The position numbers were made by a program, and so were the translations under genes. Below, in pieces: positions 33,151-44,688 of a stretch of 64,000 bases of DNA. The notes under the pieces were generated by a model that saw only the letters and a list, made by a program, of their open reading frames with translations, had not been told where the DNA came from and made no database searches. This DNA is from Neoscytalidium dimidiatum (Eukaryota > Ascomycota > Dothideomycetes > Botryosphaeriales > Botryosphaeriaceae). The DNA lies in NCBI GenBank assembly GCA_037367355.1, contig CM074696.1:2728001-2792000 (forward strand), given 5' to 3'. How positions within the stretch are numbered: the stretch's first letter is position 1; each line of letters starts with the position of its first letter.

Positions 33151-34335
33151 ACAATAAGAAGTGGTGTCAGCAGGCTTTCATTTGCCGCCAGCTCTTTTCA
33201 TCCTCCACTGCAGCACCCCATATATCAGCAAGAAACGAACGTGTCCGGCTGCGCAGTTGTTGGGTCTGCTACGACATTGGAACGAGCTGCCTTCCGCACC
33301 GGAGTTCGTGCGTCACATTCTCTCGATTGTTGATGTTACTCCCTCGGGGGTTTTCCTTTGACACTCGTTCTAAATTTAGTCTCTCGAATGCTAAGTTTTA
33401 TCTGGAGTCTATTCATATGTGATCTGAAAATCGTGCAAGCCGGGGGATAATTTATATATCAGAAGCTGATTGATGAGCATCTAGCAAAAGATGTTAGGCT
33501 ACCACATATTTTTAGCCTCACTAGCAGCTTCTGCCGTGCTGGAGCAAAAAGAAAAAAGAAAAAAAAAGGCGAAACTCTGGCTCGTTTCCTCCACCACGCC
33601 AGTATATTACTCTTTTTCAGCACCTTTAAACTCGACAAAGGAACTCAATGGCCGCGAGACATAATGCGAAAATTATTTGGAAGTAGCAATAGAGGATACT
33701 TAACAAATGCACGTACATTTATATAACTACAGTGCCTCATAGGATTTGCATTGTACCCTACTTAATAAGAGGGAATGGGCTTCAGATGACGCTGACTTCA
33801 AGTAGAGCTCATCGTCGGAGGAAGCAAAGCTGACATCGTCATAGGTCCTTCCATTAGGCGCTGTAAGTCCCAGGCATGCTTGTTGTGTATAACGAGGTCT
33901 TCACGATCTTACGTGATGATATTTTCCCCGTGGCGTAGGTGGTAGATTTTCTCACCTTCCGGCTAGAAGTCGAGGAAATCTCCTGTGCGGAGGGAGAAGC
34001 CGAGGCGGAAGGAGCATTCGGCAAATAAAATGGTGCTATAAAGGAACCGTGAGAAGTAAAGAGTGAGGGCTAATCATAAGGAGAATTTGATCTGTTCAGC
34101 AACTTTTGGTAAGTCCTCGCAAGGCTAATGCTCAAAGCCGAATGCTCTCTCTACATAAGTTCCTTGGGAAGTAAAGCAATCCGTAATGTCCCCCCGAAGC
34201 TACCCATTCGTCCCATCAATTGAGTGAATCCGTTTTCCATTACCCATGAAAATTGCAACAATCAGAATTCCGCATCCCCGAACAACTCTCAGCCACCATC
34301 GACATTATCTTCACCCTCCCCGTCTCTAGTTTTCT
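33151..34335. other. AT-rich spacer before the tandem array
   Basis: Mostly non-coding. A 57-codon frame at 33491-33664 begins with a hydrophobic, signal-like segment (MLGYHIFLASLAASAV) but continues into a Lys-run encoded by poly-A and lacks cysteines, so it is not claimed. The region near 33780-34100 shows no protein-like frame. Confidence 0.4.
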
Positions 34336-35781
34336 CTACTTCGCCGTCTTCCTGGCCTTGAGGCTGTCCGGATACAGCTTCTTCCTCAAAATCTCAGCCT
34401 GCAGCGAATCCTTGGTCCTGGGCAGCCTCTCCTTCCCATCAACCGCGGCACCGGCCCACCTCTCGTTGAACTCCCTCGCCTGCCTCTCCTTCGACCACAG
34501 CTCGCCCTCGGCCTCCATCCTCCTGCCCAGCTCCCGCAACCACTCCAGCTCCGCCTCGCTGTACCGCACCATCTCCGCGCGCCCGGTCGCGGCCCCGTGC
34601 CGCTTCAGCACCTGGTTGCTCCACCTGTTCAGGACCGCGACGTCGTGCTTGGAGCGCCAGTCGATCTCCGGGATGTGATTGGGGCCGCCACGCCCGGTGT
34701 ACGTGTGCGTCTGCTCGACGCCCGGGTGCGCGTCGTCGACGTAGCGCATGGCGAGGTGCGCGGACTGGTCGGTGCCGTCGGCAACGAAGCGGTGTTGCGG
34801 GTGCAGCAGGCGGAAGCCGTTGGCGCCGGTGATCGGCTGCTGGTTGCGCTGGCGCTGCGCGATGGCGGCGGCGCTGCGCGTGCCGTCGGGCTTCGTCTGC
34901 CCGGTGGTGGATGGGGCGGCCCGCGGCGACGATGCCGGTGGCGCGACGCTGAACATGGGGCCGGCGTCGGTGATGGTCGTGAAGGAGCCGTCGCTCGTGG
35001 TGTTGTCTTCGTCGTCGGCGTCAGAGGCGACGTCCGATGCGGCGTCTTCGAGGATCTCGGGGTCGGCTTCGTCCTCAGTGTCGGCGATGCTGTGGCTCTC
35101 GTCGGTCTCGACTGCGAAGTCATCGTCATCGTCCTCCACCTGAGAGTCTTCATGTCCGTCCGCAATCTTGGAACTATCCTCTGTGCTATCGTTTTCCTCG
35201 GGCTCCGCGCCATCGTTACCCTCCTTGGAGCTGTGAGTGGAGGTGACTCTGGTGCTGGAACGTGCCGCAGCGATGCGCTTGCTAGATTGCGTGCCCTCCT
35301 TCAGTGAGGCCGGGGCCTTGCGCTTCACAAGTGGACGCGGGGAATCATCGCTGGCAAAGCTGTCCTTTTGATGCTGCGACTGCGCCTTGGGCGGCATGGC
35401 AACGCCCATCAACGCCATGTCTGCAAGGAATTCGTCCTCACTGATGGGCTGGAAAACATCAAAAACGCCAGGGTTGCCTCTGTGCTCGTAGCTCTTCCTG
35501 CTTCGCACGTTGCGCAAGAGCGTCTGGACGGACTTCTCCTTCTCGCGCTCCTCGGCCTCCATCCTCTTGATGGCGGCGAGCTCCTCTGCCTGTCTGGCAT
35601 CAACAACTGGCGGTGGCTTGGGAGCTCGAAGTCTCGGGTCGCGGCGCCTGTCTGTGTTGGGATCCATAGATTCGGACCTGACTGCAGTGTTGGAGCTCGA
35701 CAATGTCTCCGCGTCGTAACTGGAGGACATGGGCATGGATGGCGGAAGACCGGCGCTGCGCGTAGTTTTCCTGTTCGCCAT
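34336..35781 (-). CDS. Tandem-array family member 1, unknown function
   Basis: Single exon, 481 residues, starting at the ATG 35781 (MANRKTTRSAG). Residues 1-315 look disordered: a basic N-terminus, a Lys/Glu helix near 65-95, and a long Asp/Glu/Ser tract at about 195-265 (QVEDDDDDFAVETDE and similar). The conserved module occupies about 319-470. It begins GANGFRLLHP and has DQSAHLAMRYV, then IDWRSKHDVAVLNRWSNQ followed by a basic helix. The second half starts YSEAELEWLREL and has FNERWAG and LPRTKDSLQAEI. This second half resembles a diverged Myb/SANT fold: three helices with aromatic residues and a final basic helix. A nuclear, DNA- or chromatin-binding role is inferred from the acidic tract and this resemblance. 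It is closest to member 4, sharing G-x-NGF-x-x-LHP-x-x-RF and IDW-x-SKH. It has the most 3' position in the array. Confidence 0.75.
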   Translation of the reverse strand: MANRKTTRSAGLPPSMPMSSSYDAETLSSSNTAVRSESMDPNTDRRRDPRLRAPKPPPVVDARQAEELAAIKRMEAEEREKEKSVQTLLRNVRSRKSYEHRGNPGVFDVFQPISEDEFLADMALMGVAMPPKAQSQHQKDSFASDDSPRPLVKRKAPASLKEGTQSSKRIAAARSSTRVTSTHSSKEGNDGAEPEENDSTEDSSKIADGHEDSQVEDDDDDFAVETDESHSIADTEDEADPEILEDAASDVASDADDEDNTTSDGSFTTITDAGPMFSVAPPASSPRAAPSTTGQTKPDGTRSAAAIAQRQRNQQPITGANGFRLLHPQHRFVADGTDQSAHLAMRYVDDAHPGVEQTHTYTGRGGPNHIPEIDWRSKHDVAVLNRWSNQVLKRHGAATGRAEMVRYSEAELEWLRELGRRMEAEGELWSKERQAREFNERWAGAAVDGKERLPRTKDSLQAEILRKKLYPDSLKARKTAK

Positions 35782-36720
35782 GGCTGTACTGCGCTGTTGT
35801 CCGCGCGCAGAATGAGTGTTGGAGTACGATGTGCGTGTTTGTTGGCGGTGGACGCAAAGCGCGGTGCGGAAGTAGTAGCAGGTGCCGGAGGGGTGTGGGC
35901 GACTCAGGTTTTAAGCAGCCAGTGTGAGGCGGTAAAAATAAATACCGAGCGCTGTGTCTGTGAATGGGTACATTCAGTAAACATAGTACGGAGTGTCACG
36001 GGGCAAGAAGGCTTGATGGAAGGCCACGGAAAATCGCAACGTGCCAAGCAATTCACTCTCCTTCCAAACCCGTGCGCACCGCATCACGGCCTTTCAGATC
36101 GAGGTCGTCTCTGAAGAAATGGATGACTCTATCTGTGAATCCATGCACAGAGATTCTCTTAGAGAGTCCACCTCTAATTCTGTGGGAACTGTCTTGCACG
36201 AAAATGGAGCTCTCTGTGCTTGCTTTACTCGGATAATGGACATAGAGTAATGGCGATGGAGATCCTTCTTGTTGATTAAGTCGTTGTTCTAACCTTTTCA
36301 ATAGCACATGTATTTAGCTTGTGCCTTTCTGTCTCTTCGTTGCTTTAAGAGTGAGATGTTGAAAATATGAACCTATCTGCTATTGGAAGAGAAGAGTTAA
36401 ACTAGCCGCGTGTGAGTTTCTCCTCGAATGGCTATTACAAAGCAATCATCGCTTGTTGCTGCCAGCAAAAACGTTCCTCCAGTACAGCAAGTCTGAGATA
36501 CTGCAAATAGAATCCTCCTATCTCTTAGACACACGCCGCAGTAATTCCCTTAGTCGTTCACATTCGCGTCGAGCAAAACCACATGTTCTTAAAGTCTGCC
36601 ATCTTCGCCTGTTTCCCTCCGAATATCGAATGTTTCCAGCAGCGGAGCAAACGACGCTCTGATGAGCGAGTTTGCCACATCCCTCACCATGTGTGAGCGT
36701 CCACACGATTCCTCACTCTC
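35782..36720. other. Spacer within the array
   Basis: Promoter of member 1 and 3' region of member 2; no coding stretch recognised. Confidence 0.5.
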
Positions 36721-37662
36721 TCACAGCTTCTGTCCCCTCGTCCTAGTCTTCATCGTCGACCCCATCTTAGGGCCAGGCCTGTTGTTCCTGCCCCAATTCC
36801 TACCAGCCTTGATATCTCCCCACAGCTTGTTGCGGCGAACGAACGAAGTGATGGCCGACTTGGTGCGCTTCGGGCGCGGCTCGGTGAGGACACGCTTGCC
36901 GTTGGCGTCTTTGAACCGCAACACCCTACCCTCGAACCGCGCATTGAACTCGTCCACAAGGAACTGGTCCTTCGGCATGTCCTTCCGCTCCAGGCCCTTG
37001 AACATGTCGTTCAGCTGGCTCAAGAACGCCACTTCCTCGTCGGTGTAGTATCCGTCCCTTTCACCCTGGATCTTCCCGTCCGAGTCGGCCTTCTTCGCCC
37101 GCTGCTGCTTCGACGCGACCTGGGGACTCTCCCGCGCGATTTCCTTGCGCGACGCACCGCCATTCACCTTCTTCTGCTTCCCCTTATGAGCTGTAGTGCC
37201 CTTGTGCCACGGATGGTCCGGCTGGTCGTGCGCGAACGTGCTCTTGTCCAGGTCTGTGATGCGCGTGTACCGCTCGGTGTACAGCGGGCCCATCTGCTGA
37301 CGCAGCTTGTCACGCTGTGGCTGGCGTGCGGCGTCGACGCGGCGGACGAGCTCGTCGTAGCTGAGGGTTACGCGTTCATCGGGCGGGACGACGCAGTTGC
37401 TGGTGACGAAGTCGTCGGGGATGATGAAGCCCTGAGGATCGGGGAATGGCGTAGGAGGGGCTGCGCCACCGTTGCTGAGAGAGAAGGGGGTATTCAGCAC
37501 GCTGTCATCGCTGAAGGTTGAGGCGAGAGTCGTCTGGGGCGGAGGGTGTTAGTGGCTTGATCACCGAGTGAGAGCGAGTGAGGTGCGTACCTTGGTGTCG
37601 TATGAGAGTGGGCTGTGGCGTGCGGCGCTCGCCTGCGGCACTGGACTGTGGCCGTAGGACAT
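36721..37662 (-). CDS. Tandem-array family member 2, lacks the first half of the module
   Basis: Two exons, 37662-37591 and 37533-36721, flank a 57-nt phase-0 intron after DTK and give 294 residues starting MSYGHSPVPQ. The first half of the shared module is not clear: there is no DW...LNRW, although DQPDHPWHKG may be its remnant. The second half is well preserved at about 183-275: YYTDEEVAFLSQLNDMF, FNARFEGRVLRF, then PRPKRTKSAITSFVRRNKLW. It ends with a basic Gly/Arg/Lys tail (NWGRNNRPGPKMG). The intron lies at the same codon context (DTK followed by a phase-0 break) as intron 2 of member 3, its neighbour, which supports common descent. Its final helix is the most basic of the family. Function unknown. 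Confidence 0.72.
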
Positions 37663-38628
37663 GATTGCGAACGACAGAGACCCAAAAAGTGGGATCTTGG
37701 AACTTTGCGAGGGCGTGCGATATAAGGCGTATAGTGTTGGCTGGTGAACGCGTGGAGAACGCCGTCTGGGGTGTTGTGCAGCTAGTTTTCAAGGAGCTGT
37801 CCAAGAAGACAGGCTCTCGTTGTTTCGCAGAGGGTTGGAACAGGAAAAAGAAAATATCTAGATCCGCCTACGGCAAAAAAAGGAGATTGTGGATGCGTTG
37901 TGTGGCTCAAGGAGCTAGTGGGGTTGGTAGAGGAACTGCGATGGAGGAGCCGGCGAAAGAGGCAATGGCAGCGACATTTCGGTACCACTGCCCTAACACA
38001 ATTATCTTGGGATTTCAGGCAGTCACAACCGCCAGGTTTGACGAAAGAGCTATATATGTAGGCCTGCAATGGTTAAACTATCCTGCTGATCGTGTCCTGT
38101 TCACTGGCAGGCATTATCCAGCCATGGAAGCTGTGTTGCCACATGGCTATCCACTAGGTATGGGAGTCCACTATGAAATAAGGTCCGAAATTACCACCGC
38201 TACGAAGTACTAATGGGAATGCGCACCATAGCATATGCCCATTAGTTACTTTAGCATATGCTGAAGTTAACATCGTAATCTCACCGGCCCTTGAAAGTTA
38301 GCGGCGATAGACCCTGCAAGAGACGAACAGAATAAGGAAAAGGAGGGAGCAAGAAAGCCGCTTCGTGGGAAGAGTAAAAAGGAATCTTCCCTGTGTTGAG
38401 GGTGTCCATGATGTCTACACCTGTATATCCGCACCATGATGAAGAAACAAAACCAGAAGCGCATGTGATGGTGATGTGCGCCGGGCCTCCCAGATCCCTT
38501 GCTGTAGCACCATGCCATCCGTACCTGATGCCAGGCGTCTAACGCCTGTACGAACCGCTCATGTACCCTCCGTGATGGTGTCCTAATATCCTCCATTCCA
38601 CCACCCCTTCCTTTTCTCCTCCTCTCCT
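37663..38628. other. Spacer within the array
   Basis: No protein-like frame. The right half holds the 3' region of member 3, where an AT-rich palindrome-like sequence (gcatatgc repeats, about 38230-38262) occurs. Confidence 0.45.
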
Positions 38629-40752
38629 TCACACCTTCCTCTTCTTTAAAGCGGATCCACCCTGAGATCGACCCTTGCGCTTCTTGCCGCCTGCGCCCTT
38701 CACGGTCCCCTCCTCCTTCTCCTTCTTCTGCGGCGACTTGCGCTTCTTGGGCTTCAGCACAGGACAAAGGTTCTCCCTGTCGATGAACGACATGAGAGCC
38801 TCCCTCGTCCGCGCAGCGCGCGGTGCGGTCTTCGCCGGCTCGCCGTCCTTATTCGTGATCGGGATCTCCTTGCCCACGAACTCAGCGTTGAACGCCTCCA
38901 TCAGCTGCGACATGGTGGGAGGCGGCTTATCGTCCTTATGAGCGCGCTCGTACTCGCGGATCCACTCGATCTCGACCTCGGAGTACTTGCGGTCGTTCAT
39001 GTTGTCGCGGAAGCGGGGGAAGTCCCAGCGGCGCAGCCACTGCTTGTACCACTTGTTGAGGTTGTGGATGACCTTGCGGTCGTTCCAGTCGATCTCGCTG
39101 AGGTCCTTGCCGTCCTTGAAGCCGTACACGTGCTCGTAGCGGGCACGTTGGCCGTTCTCGTCGTTGGCGTAGTACTGGATCCTGAGCATCTCCGTCTGGT
39201 CCTTGCCGACGACGAAGTTGGCGATCTCGCTAATCAACTGGAAGCCGTTGCGCGTGCCGCTATGCTGGGTGATAGGGGTGGGAGAAGCGGCATCGCTGCC
39301 AGCGGGCGAGGTGTCGACAGCGGGAGACGACGAGGGCTCAGCGGAACTACTGGACGCAGAGTCGCTGCTGGCAGAGTTCGGCGGGACAGCAACCGGCAGC
39401 TTGACCAGCAGAGACTTGCGTCCAGACACGCTGGTGCTGGCCTCTGCAGCTTCAGCTGCGACGCGGCGACGTTTGGAGGGCTGCTGGGAGGCCTCCTGAC
39501 TCTCGCCAGCCGCAGCAAGCTTGCGCTTGTTGGCGTTTCTGCCAACAAACGCAACGCTGGGGCTGGACGAGAGACGAGCAGTGGCGTTTCTGCCACTGCT
39601 GTATTGGGGCTCCTGCTGGCTGCCGTCAGAGGACTGAAGGGAGCCGACACGAAGCTTCTTGCCAATACGAGGTTCCTCAGCAGTGTCCTCGGTGGCGACC
39701 TTGCGCTTGCGAGAGAGGCCACTGGTGGTGATCGGAGATGAAGCGGGAACGCGGGGTGGGCGGAGAATAAGACGTGGAGTTTTCCTCGGCAACTGGGCTC
39801 TCGGAGTGATGGTGGTGGTGCTGGGAGCTGATGGCTCAGTGGCCAAGGGAGCGTTTTCTCCAACAATAGAGTTCGCAACAACAAGCGTATGGCGGGGGCT
39901 CCCACGCGTGCGCGGGGCAACAGGAAGGCGGACGGGTTGAGGCTTCTTCACAAGCTTCCGAACCGGGGTTTTGGATTTCGGCTTGTGCAACTCCTGGTAG
40001 GCGGGAGTGCCAGGGATGAACGCGCCGGCTTTGACCTTGCTGTGAATATCTTCTCCCATGGTTTTGTTGTGCCAAACTTGAATTCTTTCGTCATGCTCAG
40101 CCTTCTGGCGCTTCATCTCCTCGACAGTGAGCTGGGTGGAGGATGAGGCATCAGTGATATTAGGACCGGCAGGCACCACACGCTGAATCTTGCCGAAAAC
40201 GAAAGCGTACTCTACCTTGGGCAAGGGAGCCTGGAGAGCCTGCTGATAGACGTGGCCGAGCTTCTTGCCCGTGTCGCCAAGAAAGAGGCGTGGTGCCATC
40301 ACGTCGTACTGGCGGATCTCGTAGCTGTAAGGGTACAGCAACGTGTCTTGAGGGGATGCAGCGGGATGGCGAGCATTAATGCGCATCAAGTTCTTAATGT
40401 TGATGCTACCATCAGGCTTGCGGAGCGGTGCAGGAGCCTTAGAGAGCGATATGCGTCAGTACTGAAGATCAAGATTGACATTATGTTGAGGCACTTACTT
40501 TAGTGTCACTGCCGTCAGCAATGCGCTGTTTGATCTTCTCAAAGGCATGCTCAACCTTGAGGCGGAAGGGAGAAGGCGGGCTGGAGGCCTTAGGAGCGGC
40601 GAGCTTACGCTTCGCTGCACCAGCTAGGATCCGGCCTGTTAGTGACAATTGTGAGTTACCAGTGTGGGACACTACGTACTATTGCCGGAGCCCGTGGAGA
40701 GCGGCTCAGCGAGAACACCGTCAGCGCGGCGAGCAGCACGAGTTGTAGGCAT
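38629..40752 (-). CDS. Tandem-array family member 3 with basic C-terminal tail
   Basis: Three exons, 40752-40680, 40635-40499 and 40437-38629, give about 672 residues (start MPTTRAARRADG). An in-frame ATG 15 nt up is equally possible, and the first acceptor could be 40623 instead; both keep frame. Intron 2 is phase 0 after DTK, as in member 2. The N-terminal third has a structured-looking stretch (LLYPYSYEIRQYDVMAPRLF, KVEYAFVFGKIQRVV) not seen in the other members. A Ser/Ala/Arg-rich linker follows. The module lies at about 465-630: RNGFQLISEI, IDWNDRKVIHNLNKWYKQWL, RKYSEVEIEWIREYER, FNAEFVGKEI, RAARTREALMSFIDREN. The last about 40 residues are Lys/Arg clusters (KPKKRKSPQKKEK, KKRKGRSQGG, LKKRKV), a convincing nuclear localisation signal. 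This is the best evidence in the family for nuclear location. Confidence 0.75.
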
Positions 40753-42294
40753 ACTGATACTGAACATTGATGAGCGTGTAGACAGGTTGGGTGTGCTAAA
40801 GCGAGGCGTCGAGGTGTCGTGCGGGAGTGTCGTGCTGTGGTATGAAGACGATACAAGGCGCAGGAATAGGGAGCGAAGGAGGATTGAAAAAGGCAGAGTC
40901 GGGAAGAGGAGCAGATCAAACGCGACGCGTACAGCAGGAACCAGGCAAGTCCGTTGAAGGACCATACCGCGTGTTAATTTGGCCTCCCGACGCCTATGCA
41001 CAGTTATGCGCGTCATAATGCCCGTTGTGACTGATAAGACAAATGCAGTGATTGAACTATAAGCAAATCCCTGCTTGCACCGCGCGGTACGCCCCTGAGC
41101 TCATTTTACAAAATCTCAGCGTCGAGTGATCTAGCTCAGAGGAGCTTTGGTTTAGACTTCGTCTTCAACCTTTTTTGTATGCGATAGAAGAGAAAGTGTA
41201 CATAAAACACAATAAGACTTAACAAAGTAGGCACAGTCGTTGTCACATGAACAACAAGGCCATTGAATGTATAGATATTTGTAAGATGAGAAGAGAGCGT
41301 GGGAGGGTTTCTTGTCAGAAATCTGGCTAGTTGATCAACAGCGGAGACTACTTGAGCGAAGAGTAAAGTAGCGAATAATAGACATTAGTTGTTGTGTGAG
41401 TCATAGCGGTGACCAAGTAACTATAGTACACATATAAAAAATACTTACAACTCAAAGAACCTGCATAGATAAAGGCGGTGTGAGAAGATATTGGGATTTT
41501 ATACGGGCTGTGCCCTGTATGGAGCCTTCATAACGAGTAAAGTAAGTCGTTGCTTTGCAATATTCAGATGGCATTCCGCAGCATATTTAGAATAGTAACA
41601 GCATTGTGCCTGGACAATGAACAATGTCACCACCATGGGACTAAATTAAAATCATCAACGCTATTTTAACACGGAAACACAATAGCAAGGGCATAGTATC
41701 TGGATAATTAAAAGACAGTAGCAAGGAGTAACAATAGTACAGCGTCCAAACAGAGCCTTAGTACTGCTATTCACCGCCACCTTCGCATAGTTCATTGCTC
41801 CTCGTGTTTGTACGAGCGTACACTGGCAGTTGCATACTTGAAGACAATTACATATTTACATATCAGTTTCCCATCCGTAACTGATACTTGCGAGGTTTGA
41901 AATACTATTGCTAGCGGCGAGGAATTAACCGCGAAACACTTCCTCTACTTGCTGACTGAATTGGCGTCTATACGGATGGTGAGTTGCTTGTCAGAAGGCC
42001 CTACAGGCGGCTCCACAGACTCTCCTCTATCATTTTGAAGAATCAAAACTCAAATGATTATCGGATCAACACCCGCTTCGAATACCTCTTCTCAAATTAC
42101 CATGAGTGCCAGCAGTGGATGGATCAAAAAAGGTTGAACCAGTATTCATAATCAATCCAGGACTCCCATCCGCATTGCCAATAAGAAAGGAAATTCCACA
42201 TCCCCTCCATCGTGCTCTCGTTTGAACTTCACAAATCTCCCTATCCGTCGTCCCTTGAATGTATGGATGCCATATCAGCAGGTGTATAAGCTGA
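40753..42294. other. AT-rich spacer within the array
   Basis: From about 41030 to 42050 the sequence is AT-rich with no long frame on either strand. It contains no recognisable family remnant. Part is presumably the promoter of member 3 and the 3' region of member 4. Confidence 0.5.
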
Positions 42295-44688
42295 TTACTG
42301 GTGTTCGATCTGTTCGGCGACTCCATCAGCCATGGTGTTATCGTGAACATCACTGTCGAGCTCAACCTCGACCTCGGCATCGTCCATGCGGACATCTTCT
42401 CCCTGGACGTTCGACACTTCGCCGTCAACCAAGTCCTCACCGTAGCCATCCTCTCCATCCTCCATAGTATATTCCTCAACATCCTTCAATACACTCCTTA
42501 CCGCCTCTTCAGCAACCTCCTTGACGGTCTCGCTCAACGCCTTGCTCATCGTGCTGGTAGTATTACCGTCAACAGCTCCCTCCTTCTTCGTCTTCTTCGC
42601 TGGACGGAAGTTCTTCTTGCCCTTCAGACACGCAAACGCACCCGAGCGGGTCACAAAGGCGCTCAACGTCTCCGTCGACCTCACCAGCTTCCTCACAACC
42701 TTCTTGCCAGTCGGCAGTGTGACCTCCCTCTCCTGTCCCCCAAACCACTCATTGAACATCTCAAACAGCTTCTCCCTCGTCACATCCTCATCATCCGCGT
42801 ACTTCTCCGCAAGTCCCTTCAAGAACTCCTCCTCCTCCACCGTCCACATCCTCGCCCGCATGTCGTCGCGCGCCGGCAACGCGCCGTTGCGTCCGACCAC
42901 CTGGTTTGGCCAGCGATTCAGGTTGAGGATGTGGTGCTTGCTGCTCCAGTCGATGTTGCGCATCTCCTGGCTGCGGGGCATGTAGTGGTGCGTCCACAGC
43001 TTGCGCGTGCCGTTGCGGTCGTTCTTGTAGTACTGAATCACGAGCTTGGCCGACTGGTCGATGCCGTTGGCTTGGAACCTCGGGAGCGGGTGCAGCGTCT
43101 TGAAGCCGTTGGGGCCGTATATGATGCCCTTATTGTCGCGGTAGATGCCGTTGCCGAGGTGCGAAGGGTTGGCGATTTTGGAGACGCTGGAGGCGGTGTT
43201 AGGGGTCTGGAGTGTGGCAGAGAGTCCAAGCTGCGTGCGAGTGCTGTTGTCGGCCGAGTTAGGGGCTTTGGTGGCGAGCTTGGTGGTGCTGCGCTGCGCA
43301 GGGGCAGAGCTTTGCGGGACGGTGGCGCTGAATATATTGCGGCCAGCGGTGCTAGTTGAGGGATGTAGAGCGGGTCTGGAAGTCTTCTCAGAGGCACCAC
43401 TCTGCGCGGTATTGATGTGTCGGCGCGCGAAGTTCTCGATGAGCGGCTCGACGTCAGGGGCATCAGTGTCGGAGTCGTGGTCAGCGCCTTCGCCCTTATC
43501 GAGCTGTGGGGCAGGTATCACCTCTTCAGCCCGCTTATATGTTGCCGTGTCACGCATGGTTTCCACGGTGTTGAGAGGCTGCCACTGCACATGGAAACAA
43601 GGATGCCTCGGAACACGGGTCGTCACGGTAGAAACGGACTCTGTCGGCTTCCCACTGACCTCACTGTCTAGGCCGGGGCCACTATTGCGGAAAGGATCAC
43701 GTTGAGTTAGGAGCTTAGCCCCTCGTGGCTGGGCAAACAGAGGATGTTCCGAAAAGGCAGGGATTGGTGGGTTCGAGGATGCCGATAATGAGACAGCCTT
43801 GCTATGCGGAGTATCTGTCTGCGTACCGGGATCGCGCAGCACCTCAGCAAAGCTAACAGGGATCTTCATCTTCCGGTGCGGGCGAGTGTCGTTCTTCTCC
43901 GAAATGGCTGCAATGCTCCTGATGTTGGTGTCACGCACAGGGCTGCTTCTGGTATTGTTCCCATGAGATGCCTCATCCACGTAGCTCTGAGCCAGCTGCA
44001 AGGGCGAGCTGGTGGAATAAGGCCTAGTGGTATTGGACGAGTTGTCGAAGGCAGTGGACGCAGTACGCTTACGGCGCTGCTGAATTCGCTCGAGATGGTC
44101 GGCGAGTTCGCTTCCGCTCATGCGCAGCATTTCAAGAACATGCTCACGAGTCTTGGCTGGAAGAGGTTGGCCCTCATAAACTGCCAGCATCATGGAAACA
44201 ATCTGCACAACGTTGATGTCCTCAGTGGCAGTCGGATTGTATTGTGCATGTCCCGGAACAGGCACTGGAGGATTGTAGAGGTGGACGCGGTCATCAGTCC
44301 CAACGAACATGCTTGCATTACCTGGATCGTGATCGAAGACTTCGCCGTTGCTGTTAGGAACGAAAAATGGACGGTCTCCACGGCGCTCGTCGATACAAGC
44401 ACGAATATATAGGAGATGAGTTAAGTCGTGGTCAAGGTTGAAGACAGCGCTGGCATCGTATAGGCCGTTGACTCTTGCAACCGTTATCTCATTCTTCATA
44501 GAAAGAAACCTTTCCTCAACACGGTCCATGTACTCTTTCATCTGATTCTGTCGTGTATGCTGGCTGGAAATTGTATTTGAAGGCTCAAGGACTACATAAA
44601 GTCCGGTCAGCTGCGGTACCGGAATATTCTGGGATTAGATCTTACCATGTGGAGCACGCCCATCATGATTAGGGCGTTCGTCTGCCAT
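42295..44688 (-). CDS. Tandem-array family member 4, largest member
   Basis: Two exons, 44688-44646 and 44591-42295, with a 54-nt phase-1 intron give 779 residues, starting MADERPNHDGRAPH. The first about 150 residues look folded and helical, unlike the disordered N-termini of its relatives (YMDRVEERFLSMKNEITVAR, DHDLTHLLYIRACIDER, then a helix rich in Met, Leu and Glu). A disordered Ser/Thr/Pro linker follows. The module lies at about 505-670: GPNGFKTLHPLPRF, DQSAKLVIQYYKND, IDWSSKHHILNLNRWPNQ, MWTVEEEEFLKGL, FNEWFGG, LVRSTETLSAFVTRSG. It ends in a Lys-rich patch and a long acidic tail (VEVELDSD). It is the closest match to member 1 across the first half of the module. Confidence 0.77.

Noticed and set aside
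33491..33664. 57-codon frame with a signal-like start near the secreted-peptide gene
   Set aside because: Half of it is a Lys run encoded by poly-A and there are no cysteines or TATA box; probably chance.
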